DNA of 7,148 nucleotides, taken from contig CALMWM010000015.1 in assembly GCA_937873435.1 (NCBI GenBank), positions 1 to 7,148 on the forward strand. The letters run 5' to 3'. A program made the position numbers and the translations under genes. How positions within the stretch are numbered: position 1 is the stretch's first letter; every line of letters begins with the position of its first letter. The notes below the pieces were generated by a model, which saw nothing but the letters and a program-made list of their open reading frames with translations, had not been told where the DNA came from and ran no database searches. Positions 1-6,055 of the stretch are shown one piece after another. The DNA is from an uncultured Gallionellaceae bacterium. Its GTDB lineage: Bacteria; Pseudomonadota; Gammaproteobacteria; Burkholderiales; Sulfuricellaceae.

Positions 1-2002
1 TGACGGTCTTGGCGAAGTGTTCGGCGGTGTGCTGGTCGAGGTTGGAGACGGCTTCGTCGAAGATGAGGATTTTGGGGTGTTTGAGCAGCGCGCGGGCGAT
101 GGCGATACGCTGGCGCTGGCCGCCGGAGAGGCCGGTGCCGCGTTCGCCGATCTCGCTCTGGTAGCCGTCCGGCAGTTTGTCGATGAAGTCGTGGATTTCG
201 GCGGCTTTGCAGGCTTCGATGACGTCGGCGAAGCCGGCGTGGGGGTGGGCCATGACCAGGTTGTCGTAGAGGGTGCCGGAGAACAGGACGGTTTCCTGTG
301 GGACGACGCCGTAGGCGAGGCGCAGTTCGTTGGCGGCGAGGTGGCGGATGTCGCGCCCGTCGAGCTGGATTTGCCCGTCGGCTGGCTGGTAGAAGCCGAG
401 CAGGAGTTTGGCGAGGGTACTTTTGCCGCAGCCGGACGGCCCCATCAGCACGCTGAGGTGGCCGGGCTTGAAGCTCATGTCGAGATTGCGGTAGAGCCAG
501 GGGTGGTGGGCGGAATAGCGGAAGGAGACGCCGACCAGGTCGATCCGTCCTTGGCCGCCGCTTTCCCGGCTGGGGGTGAGGGCGTAGGGTTCGTTGGGCA
601 TGTCGAGGATGTCGCCGAGGCGCTTGACGGCGATGTCGGCCTGCTGGAATTCCTGCCACAAGCCGACCAGGCGCAGCATCGGCTGGCTCATCCGTCCGGC
701 GAACATCTGGAAGGCGACCAGCATCCCGACGGTAAAGCCGTCGTTGCGCATCACCAGCAGCGCGCCGACGATCAGGATGGCGAGCGTCATCGCTTGTTCG
801 ATGCCGTTGGCGACGACATTGTAGCTGTTGCCGACCTGTTTGGTGCTGAAGCCGGCGGCCAGATAGCCGGCGAGGTAGTCGCCGTATTTGGCTTCGACGC
901 GGGGTTCCATCTGCAACGATTTGACGGTGGCGATGCCGGACAGGTATTCGGTGAGATAGGCCTGGTTGCGGGCGCCGAGCATGAATTGCTGGTTGAGCTT
1001 GTCGCGGAACAGCGGGGCAACGAGAAAGCTCATGACGCCGATGATCCCGAGCAGGAATACGGCGATCAGCGAGAGCTGCCAACTATAGGCGAACATCACG
1101 GCGAGGAAGATCAGCAGGAAGGGGAAATCCAGCACCAGCGTGACGGTGGCGCCGGAGACGAATTCGCGGATGGTTTCGACGCCGTGCAGGCGCGCGACCA
1201 GCACGCCGGTGGGGCGCTGTTCGAAGTAGGGCAGCGGCAGGCGCAGCAAGTGGCGGAACACCTGGCTGCCGAGCACGGCGTCGATACGGTTGCCGGTGTG
1301 CAGCACCAGGTATTGGCGCAGCCAGGTCATCGCCATGCTGAAGAGCATGAACATCGCCAGCGCGACGCCGATCACAATCAGGGTGCTTTGGGTCTGGTGG
1401 ACGACCACCTTGTCGATGATCACTTGGGTGAAGACCGGGGTGGCGAGGCCGACCAACTGGATGGAGAGGGAAGCGAGGACGACTTCGCGCCAGATTTTCT
1501 TGTGCTTGAGCAGTTCGGGGATGAACCAGCGGAAGCCGAACTTGGACTTTTCGCGCTCAAACCCGGCGATGTCCTCGGGCTGGCCGTCGGCGCCTGCCTG
1601 TTCGCGGGCGATCAGGATCAATTGCGCTTCGAGGCGGGTGGCGGCTTCGGCGATCGCGAGGGTTTCGGGAGCCTGGGAGCGGGCACGGAAATAGAGGAGT
1701 TGATGGCCGTCGCTTTTGACGATCAGGATGGGGGTAACGGCTTCGGGGTTTTCGTCCGTTTCCCCTTTCAGGAAGGCGATGCAGGGAAACGGCTGGTTCT
1801 CCCACCCCGCCAGCGGCAAGGGCCGCACCCCGGTCTTGAAACCGAGCGCGCGGGCGGCTTCATGGAAGGTGGCGAGGGTGTAGGGCGGCGGAAATTGGCT
1901 CGCCACCAGCGCAGCGTCGAACGGGATGCGGTACAGCCCGCACAGGCTTCCCAATAGCCAAAAACAGTCCGCGGCGCGCGTTTCTTTTTCCAGCATCGGC
2001 AT
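1..2002 (-). CDS. Type I secretion system ABC transporter (HlyB/LapB-type permease-ATPase), 3' end cut by window
   Basis: Inner-membrane exporter that, with a periplasmic adaptor and a TolC-type outer-membrane channel, moves unfolded RTX-type proteins or large adhesins out of the cell in one step. 667 residues are visible and roughly 45-50 are missing at the C-terminus. Residues about 8-130 resemble a C39 peptidase domain but the expected catalytic histidine site reads VTPIL (T90), so this is a C39-like, non-cleaving domain. FRWFIPELLK at 157-166 matches the HlyB linker into the membrane domain. Membrane segments lie near 173-196, 207-228, 284-328 and 400-417. The ATPase has Walker A GPSGCGKST (521-529), Q-loop Q569, signature LSGGQ (625-629), Walker B ILIFDE (645-650) and D-loop SNLD (653-656); the H-loop is off the window. 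ATG at 2002 is the first after an in-frame stop (2044-2042); M3 at 1996 is an alternative, and neither has a strong ribosome site. Adaptor and substrate genes are not visible. Confidence 0.95.
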   Translation of the reverse strand, partial: MPMLEKETRAADCFWLLGSLCGLYRIPFDAALVASQFPPPYTLATFHEAARALGFKTGVRPLPLAGWENQPFPCIAFLKGETDENPEAVTPILIVKSDGHQLLYFRARSQAPETLAIAEAATRLEAQLILIAREQAGADGQPEDIAGFEREKSKFGFRWFIPELLKHKKIWREVVLASLSIQLVGLATPVFTQVIIDKVVVHQTQSTLIVIGVALAMFMLFSMAMTWLRQYLVLHTGNRIDAVLGSQVFRHLLRLPLPYFEQRPTGVLVARLHGVETIREFVSGATVTLVLDFPFLLIFLAVMFAYSWQLSLIAVFLLGIIGVMSFLVAPLFRDKLNQQFMLGARNQAYLTEYLSGIATVKSLQMEPRVEAKYGDYLAGYLAAGFSTKQVGNSYNVVANGIEQAMTLAILIVGALLVMRNDGFTVGMLVAFQMFAGRMSQPMLRLVGLWQEFQQADIAVKRLGDILDMPNEPYALTPSRESGGQGRIDLVGVSFRYSAHHPWLYRNLDMSFKPGHLSVLMGPSGCGKSTLAKLLLGFYQPADGQIQLDGRDIRHLAANELRLAYGVVPQETVLFSGTLYDNLVMAHPHAGFADVIEACKAAEIHDFIDKLPDGYQSEIGERGTGLSGGQRQRIAIARALLKHPKILIFDEAVSNLDQHTAEHFAKTV

Positions 2003-2059
2003 ATCCGCGATAGGTTGTGATTGAGCGCAAAAATTACACGCTTATTTCGGCCTTGCCAG

Positions 2060-2075
2060 CTAGCGGTACTGCTAG
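2060..2075. promoter_or_regulatory. Imperfect palindrome CTAGC-G-GTAC-T-GCTAG, possible operator
   Basis: A 16-base inverted repeat whose two halves match except for one mismatched pair. It lies 58 bases upstream of the exporter's ATG, a position suited to a transcription factor site or a leader hairpin. The binding protein is unknown; the call rests on symmetry alone. Confidence 0.25.
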
Positions 2076-2262
2076 GTTGACAGATACGGAAACGGCAATT
2101 TCGTGCTTAAACGAGAGAAAATGAGGACGCCCCTTTGTTGTGAGCCCCCAAAGACGCCCCCCGTCTCCTTATGAGAGACAGGTGTTGAGTATCAGCCGCA
2201 CCTTCGCGGTTTGTAAGGCTAAGAAATTTGGCCCGAAGACGACACCGTGGGCGTTTTTAATT

Positions 2263-2295
2263 CCGTACAAGCCGCCAAAAAACGGCGGCTTCCGG
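2263..2295 (-). terminator. Strong hairpin just after the receptor gene, terminator-like but without a good U-tract
   Basis: The arms AAGCCGCC and GGCGGCTT (2269-2276 and 2284-2291) pair perfectly over 8 bp around a 7-base loop, with a further CCG/CGG pairing outside. The hairpin begins about 8 bases after the receptor's stop codon. On the minus strand it is followed by TTGTACGG, so the U-run of a classic intrinsic terminator is missing; the only T-run is in the loop. It may act as an inefficient terminator or protect the mRNA 3' end. Confidence 0.45.
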
Positions 2296-2299
2296 CAAA

Positions 2300-4132
2300 T
2301 TATTCGAAATACTTGACCAGCTTATCCAGTTCGTTGGCGGTTTTTTCCAGGCGTTGCGAGGTGGCCCAGGCGCCTTGGACTTCCTCGCGGTTTTCGACGA
2401 TCAGCGAGGCGACCTGGTTCATCTGGGATGCGCCTTCTTCCAGGGAGAACGCCTCGACTCGGGCGGCTACGTAGAGTTCGCGCGACATTTGCGTGACCTC
2501 GCGGTTGCCCAGAATCACTGCGTTGGGAACGATGTGTTTTACCGGCATGGAATCCTTTTCCGTGGCGTCAGCGGTCGATTCGGCAGTGTTCTGCTCGCGA
2601 TCTCCGGGCAGTGCACCGCCTTCGCTTTCCGGTGGCGCTGCTTGGCTGTGTTCGTCCGGAAAATGTTCCGCCAAAATCGCCTCTATCAGGTTTTCCGAAT
2701 TTTCAGCCACGTGCACGACCGCCTCGGCATCACGCGCCAACTTGCTCAATTCGTTGCTCGACCGGGTAATACTGTCGAGAGTCTGGTACACCCGGTCATG
2801 CTGTTCCTCGGAATGCTCGGCGAGGTTCATCATGGTGTGGTTGAGGTGGTGGCATTGCTCATGGATCGAGTGGGACGATTGGCGGATTTCGTCCATCATC
2901 ACTTTCAAATTGATCTGCATTACCGCCACGGCGGCCATCACCCGGCCAGGCTCGCCGTATCCCGAGGAGTTTACGGTGTCGGAGAGGTTGCCTTCGGTGA
3001 TGCGTTCCAGTGCGTTGATCGCTTCTTCCAGCGGCGCCACCGTGCCGCGGAAGAAGAAAAACCCCGACAGCATCACCGCGAGGATGCCGAAAGCGACGCC
3101 GACAGTGGCGATCGCGGATATGTTTTCGTTGCGTTCGGCAACGCTAAGAAAATTGCTTTCCGCCTTGCTCGATAGATGCGTGAGCAAGCTCTCCACTTTG
3201 CGGTTCGCTTCGCGGTACAAGGGGTTGACGTTTTTCAGCAGCAGGCTTTCCGCTGCTTGATAATCGCCCTGTTCCAAAGCCGCCTTCGCCGGTTTCAGGC
3301 CCTCTTCCACATAACGTCCGCGCGCCAGCCAGTATTCGTCGGAGAGCTGACGCTCGGCGCCGGAACGCGGCAGCTTGCTATAGCTATCCCAGAGGTTATC
3401 GATTTCCTTGCGGTTTTTTTCGATGACGGCCAAATGCATCGACAAGCTGTGGTCGGACTCGCCATGACTGCGCTCGGGGTTGTGGTGCAATGCCAGCGCG
3501 ACTTGCGCCCGGTTGTCCGCCATCAGGAAGTTGATGCGGCCGATGGCGCGCACCGGCTCCATCTCTTCGTAATACAGTGCGCGCATGGCGTGGTTGGACA
3601 GTTTCAGGCCGGAAATCCCCAGTACGCCGCCGGCGATCATCATCAGCGTGACGAATACGATCCCGAGCGCCATGCCGTTCTTGACCGAGAGCAGTTTTTT
3701 CCAGCCGCTGCAATTTTTGGTGGAATGCTGGAAAGCCGTTTCGGCCCTGGCGACATCGGCCGGGGAGAGATTCTCTCCCAGCTTGTTGCTGACCGACATG
3801 TAGCCGATGGTTTCGCCGTTCTTGCGCATCGGCACCACACGGGCTTCCGACCAGAAATAGCCGCCGTCCTTGCGCAGGCTCTTGACGATGCCATGCCAGG
3901 GCAATCCCTGCTTTAACACGAGCTTCATGTCGTCGAGCAGCGCCGGCGGCATGTCGGGATGGTAGAGGGTATTGAAGTGCTTGCCGTTCAACTCTTCGCG
4001 GGCATAGCCGCTGGCTTCGACCAGCGCATCGTTGGCATAGGTGATGAACCCCTTGGTGTCGGAGCGCGAAACCAATGTGCAATTGGCGTGGTTATTCTTC
4101 TCGTGACCCGCTGCAGGAAGATTCTTTTCCAT
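2300..4132 (-). CDS. Aer-like PAS/HAMP membrane receptor lacking the chemoreceptor signalling tip
   Basis: 610-residue membrane sensor. Residues about 20-116 form a PAS domain very like that of the aerotaxis receptor Aer: FITYAND, SGYAREEL, HPDMP at 58-62, PWHGIVK, RKDG and GYMSV at 110-114. It probably senses redox or oxygen if it holds a flavin, but the residue before HPDMP is Tyr57 where Aer has Arg. A membrane helix (about 153-174), a helical periplasmic region (about 175-338, starting like a four-helix-bundle sensor: YYEEMEPVRAIGRI), a second membrane helix (about 339-361) and a HAMP domain (about 362-413) follow. After HAMP only about 197 residues remain. Coiled coil runs to about 488, an acidic low-complexity stretch spans about 489-530, and the end (GASQMNQVASL to LDKLVKYF, 567-609) resembles the last part of a chemoreceptor. 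The conserved hairpin that binds CheA/CheW is absent. The start has AAGGGACG upstream at suitable spacing. It lies 52 bases after the HD-GYP gene, so the two are probably co-transcribed. Confidence 0.9.
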   Translation of the reverse strand: MEKNLPAAGHEKNNHANCTLVSRSDTKGFITYANDALVEASGYAREELNGKHFNTLYHPDMPPALLDDMKLVLKQGLPWHGIVKSLRKDGGYFWSEARVVPMRKNGETIGYMSVSNKLGENLSPADVARAETAFQHSTKNCSGWKKLLSVKNGMALGIVFVTLMMIAGGVLGISGLKLSNHAMRALYYEEMEPVRAIGRINFLMADNRAQVALALHHNPERSHGESDHSLSMHLAVIEKNRKEIDNLWDSYSKLPRSGAERQLSDEYWLARGRYVEEGLKPAKAALEQGDYQAAESLLLKNVNPLYREANRKVESLLTHLSSKAESNFLSVAERNENISAIATVGVAFGILAVMLSGFFFFRGTVAPLEEAINALERITEGNLSDTVNSSGYGEPGRVMAAVAVMQINLKVMMDEIRQSSHSIHEQCHHLNHTMMNLAEHSEEQHDRVYQTLDSITRSSNELSKLARDAEAVVHVAENSENLIEAILAEHFPDEHSQAAPPESEGGALPGDREQNTAESTADATEKDSMPVKHIVPNAVILGNREVTQMSRELYVAARVEAFSLEEGASQMNQVASLIVENREEVQGAWATSQRLEKTANELDKLVKYFE

Positions 4133-4184
4133 TTATTTCGTCCCTTGCACCAAAAGTATTTTCAAAGAAAAAAGAGAGCGTAAT

Positions 4185-5336
4185 TCATTTTACCCATAAG
4201 CGCTTTATCGTCACGGCTGCCGAACGGCATTCGGCGAACGGCACCATCCCGGTGATCTCGAAATCGGGGGACTGCGTTTCACGGCGTATCGGGGAAAACA
4301 GCGGCATTCCCTTGGTATCGTATACGCTGTACACGGTGGTTTCGGCCGCTTTGGCGGCACGGTTCTTGACGACGGCGATTTCACCGTTTTTCAGCCTGAC
4401 GACGGTGCCCGGCGGCATCGTTCCGATTTCCTTGATCAACACCTGGATTAGTTCGCCGTCCATGTGCGAGTCTTTTTTCAGGTAAATATCGCGCAAGGCA
4501 TTCTGGGGAGCGTGCGCTTTGCTGCGGTAAGAACGGGGCTTGGTCATGGCGCTGTAGGTATCGGCAATTGCCAGCATCCGCGCACCCAGGCCGACCTCGT
4601 TGTCTCGCAGATTCAACGGGTAGCCGCTGCCGTCGAGGCGTTCATGGTGCTGACGAACGGCGTTCAGCCATGCGGTGTCCGCGACGCCCGCGCCACCCAA
4701 TATCTTTATCCCCCGGGTGGGATGCTCCAGCATCGCCTGGCTGAGTTCTGGCGGCAGCGGACCGTTGCATTTGTCGAGTTCGCTCTGGATGGCGAGTTGA
4801 CCGATGTCGCGGGTCAGCGCGGCGCACACCAAAGGCAGGCGTTCGTTGCTCTCCAATCCTTTGCGCCCGGCGATGATCTCGGTGAGGATCGCCCCCATGA
4901 TCTGGTGCACGACAATATAGGGATTGTGGATGTCCAGGTAGGGTGCGGCCAGCGCGCTATCGAGGTCTTCCTGGCATAGCGCCTGGAGATTGCCGGCGAG
5001 GTTCCTGATGCGCGCGGGAAGGTCGATCTGTTCGGGAGATTTCAGTGCGGTGGTGAGAATGTGTTTGAGGTTGAGCACCAAGCCATCCATCTGGTCGTAC
5101 ACCGGCTGGCTCACCGGGGGAGGAGTGCTGTTGCGGGTCGAAGTCGATGCTGCGGCGCTGTCGCCTGAACTGGAATGATCGTCCCCAATCAGGACGCCAC
5201 GCGTGACCAGTTTCTCGATATGGCCGGGAATGGTGATCACATATCCCTTGCGGAGCAACAGGCGTCCATCCGTGTCGTGAACCGAGAAAGGCAGCGGCTC
5301 CCCATACTGAATATCGGCACGCGTTATTTTTTTCAT
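4185..5336 (-). CDS. HD-GYP domain protein with a degenerate metal site (HD changed to RD), cyclic-di-GMP related
   Basis: HD-GYP proteins normally hydrolyse cyclic di-GMP to pGpG and GMP using a two- or three-metal centre in the cytoplasm. This 383-residue protein starts with a small module (about 10-52; PLPFSVHDTDGRLLLRKG) common in front of such domains, then a Ser/Thr/Pro-rich linker (about 54-76). The HD-GYP domain runs from about 140 to 305. Visible landmarks are H144, the degenerate HD site LTRDIG (174-179), K189, EHP with H205, HHE at 230-232, DGSGYP (235-240) and D259. The HD histidine is R176 (codon CGC) and the usual lysine after DIG is Q180. The GYP motif and the other histidines are intact. 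The C-terminal region about 308-366 fits the beta-rich tail seen in this family. No signal peptide or membrane helix is seen. The ATG has GCGGGA close upstream. A cyclic-di-GMP riboswitch ends 58 bases before the start. Family assignment is firm; enzyme activity is doubtful. Confidence 0.92.
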   Translation of the reverse strand: MKKITRADIQYGEPLPFSVHDTDGRLLLRKGYVITIPGHIEKLVTRGVLIGDDHSSSGDSAAASTSTRNSTPPPVSQPVYDQMDGLVLNLKHILTTALKSPEQIDLPARIRNLAGNLQALCQEDLDSALAAPYLDIHNPYIVVHQIMGAILTEIIAGRKGLESNERLPLVCAALTRDIGQLAIQSELDKCNGPLPPELSQAMLEHPTRGIKILGGAGVADTAWLNAVRQHHERLDGSGYPLNLRDNEVGLGARMLAIADTYSAMTKPRSYRSKAHAPQNALRDIYLKKDSHMDGELIQVLIKEIGTMPPGTVVRLKNGEIAVVKNRAAKAAETTVYSVYDTKGMPLFSPIRRETQSPDFEITGMVPFAECRSAAVTIKRLWVK

Positions 5337-5374
5337 ATTCCCGCAATCAATCGTTCACAGACTGCCGGTAGAAC

Positions 5375-5387
5375 CGTATGACATACG
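5375..5387. promoter_or_regulatory. Perfect inverted repeat CGTATG-A-CATACG between riboswitch and HD-GYP start
   Basis: Six-base arms flank a single central base with no mismatch. It lies 39-51 bases upstream of the HD-GYP start, inside the riboswitch expression platform. In RNA it can form a short CGUA/UACG stem with a five-base loop; in DNA it could be a dimer binding site. I cannot tell which applies. Confidence 0.35.
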
Positions 5388-5394
5388 TAAACTC

Positions 5395-5493
5395 CAAAAA
5401 CCGGTAATCCCGCCGTCATGGGGCTTGCGCCCTGTAGACCGGTAACTTTGCGTTATCCGCCTTTCGAACGGATTAGCCCTTATACAGCTTTTG
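5395..5493 (-). ncRNA. Cyclic-di-GMP-I (GEMM-I) riboswitch in the leader of the HD-GYP/receptor operon
   Basis: On the minus strand this region reads as a class I cyclic-di-GMP aptamer. The outer P1 stem is CAAAAGC (5493-5487) with GUUUUUG (5401-5395). Next come AAGGGCUAAUCC, then a hairpin AUCCG/CGGAU (5473-5469 with 5459-5455) capped by the GAAA tetraloop (5465-5462), then the family core AACGCAAAG (5453-5445). The P2 arm starts ACCGGUCUA, has a GGGC-GCAA-GCCC tip (5432-5421), and returns through AUGACGGCGGGAUUACCGG. The GAAA loop, the CGCAAAG core, the G of AAGGGC and the C of UUACC that contact the ligand in known GEMM-I aptamers are all present. It lies just upstream of the HD-GYP gene in the same orientation and should make expression of that gene and the receptor respond to cyclic di-GMP. 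No U-tract terminator follows, so control may be translational. Confidence 0.88.
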
Positions 5494-5500
5494 TCTGGCT

Positions 5501-5589
5501 TTCTCCCTGGCGGGAGAATTCCAGATAATTGTCAATCTTTGCAGAATGGGACAAGCTTGTCCAGATAATTATTGTGAGTTTTTTGTGAG
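5501..5589. promoter_or_regulatory. Repeat-rich control region upstream of the riboswitch
   Basis: An AT-rich patch in a GC-rich background carries several ordered elements. TTCTCCC/GGGAGAA is a perfect inverted repeat with a 4-base centre (5501-5518). TCCAGATAATT occurs twice exactly 40 bases apart (5520-5530 and 5560-5570). GGACAAGCTTGTCC is a perfect 14-base palindrome (5549-5562). TTGTGAG occurs twice 11 bases apart (5572-5578 and 5583-5589). The position is right for the promoter of the riboswitch-led operon. Minus-strand AATAAT (5573-5568) could serve as a -10 box, and TTGTCC/AATTAT with an 18-base spacer is another weak pair, but neither is convincing. Regulator identity is unknown. 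Confidence 0.45.
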
Positions 5590-5855
5590 CGCTGGCGAGT
5601 GCAATGACAACAGCATGACGCCCCTGCCACAACACACTACGACACTATATATTTCACTTAACAATCATTGGATTGAATGAGGTGCACGGCCTCCACGACG
5701 GTTTTGGAATTGCGCCGATGTCGGCGATAGGGCGGCAGCTATTCGCCGAACCCAGGAACGGGAGAAAGCATTGGGAAAAGCGGCGCGCGCCAGCGCACTT
5801 GAAAATGCGTGTCAGACTGGAGCAGCCTTCGCCGCTTCTGCGCAACGTAGCGAAG
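5590..5855. other. Intergenic region with no supported gene
   Basis: Short overlapping frames exist on both strands, but none has a family motif, a good ribosome site and a start codon together. A plus-strand frame around 5710-5880 encodes a helical-looking stretch (EREKALGKAARASALEN) without any ATG after its upstream stop. An inverted repeat CTTCGC/GCGAAG lies at 5827-5855. The sequence could be decayed coding DNA. Confidence 0.4.
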
Positions 5856-6017
5856 TTATCCGAGCATGTCGAAGCGTGTGGATTTCCCGCCGGACTGGCT
5901 CGACGCCACCGCGCCGGAGGTATTGCCCTGCTGCGAGTAAAGCTTGACCAACGCATTCACTTGCAGCATGGGCGCGTTTGCCACGCTGTTTTTCTTCGCA
6001 TTAAGCGCCGTGATGTC
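5856..6017 (-). pseudogene. Short orphan reading frame, probable gene remnant or tiny protein gene
   Basis: A minus-strand frame of 53 codons ending in TAA has balanced amino-acid composition and G/C-rich third positions like the neighbouring genes. It begins DITALNAKKNSVANAP and ends GKSTRFDMLG. The codon directly before its first Asp is TAG, so it has no ATG at its natural beginning. The only internal candidates are GTG at 5984 (42 codons) and an ATG at 5969. The composition is loosely like very small motility-type proteins that start Met-Asp, but I do not recognise a family. It may be a gene that lost its start, the 3' end of a decayed gene, a small protein starting at GTG, or chance. Confidence 0.3.
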
Positions 6018-6025
6018 CTAGAGTA

Positions 6026-6042
6026 GCGGGAAATTTACCCGC
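6026..6042 (-). terminator. Hairpin downstream of ffh, possible weak terminator
   Basis: GCGGG and CCCGC pair around a 7-base AT-only loop, starting 13 bases after the ffh stop codon. No T-run follows on the minus strand (TACTCTAGG), so it is not a classic intrinsic terminator. It may stabilise the ffh mRNA end. On the plus strand it is followed by a short T-rich stretch, but no plus-strand gene feeds into it. Confidence 0.35.
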
Positions 6043-6055
6043 CATATTTTGGAGC

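Larger units (their letters stand above)
2003..2299 (-). other. Structured intergenic leader upstream of the type I exporter
   Basis: This 297-base stretch separates the receptor gene from the exporter gene. I find no convincing coding frame in it. Read on the minus strand it contains the post-receptor hairpin (2295-2263), a CCGC/GCGG hairpin (2209-2196), a GTCTC/GAGAC hairpin (2179-2163), two copies of GGGGCGTC (2160-2153 and 2133-2126) and an imperfect 16-base palindrome (2075-2060) about 60 bases before the start codon. The exporter promoter is probably here, but I see no clear -35/-10 pair. The concentration of hairpins suggests a structured 5' leader or operator region. I recognise no riboswitch family. 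Confidence 0.35.

Noticed and set aside
17..1957. Very long plus-strand open frame (646 codons)
   Set aside because: It is antisense to the exporter gene. Its translation is rich in Gly, Asp, Glu, Val, His and Gln with no recognisable domain, whereas the minus-strand frame shows complete ABC transporter motifs.
2231..2257. Plus-strand GCCC/GGGC hairpin followed by five T as an intrinsic terminator
   Set aside because: The stem is only 4 bp with a long loop, and no plus-strand gene precedes it.
2354..3916. Long plus-strand frames opposite the receptor gene
   Set aside because: They are shadows of the minus-strand receptor, which has a coherent PAS-TM-HAMP architecture; the plus-strand products show no family features.
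5530..5537. Perfect minus-strand TTGACA as a -35 box (5536-5531)
   Set aside because: No acceptable -10 hexamer lies 16-18 bases downstream; that stretch is GC-rich inverted-repeat sequence. A TATAAG further on is inside the riboswitch.
5654..5956. Minus-strand 100-codon frame with an ATG
   Set aside because: Arg/Ser/Pro-rich composition is typical of out-of-frame GC-rich DNA, with no motif and no ribosome site.
5673..6026. Plus-strand 117-codon frame with an ATG
   Set aside because: The product is Arg/His/Leu-rich and unlike any family I know, with no clear ribosome site. The minus-strand frame across 5856-6017 looks more like coding sequence.
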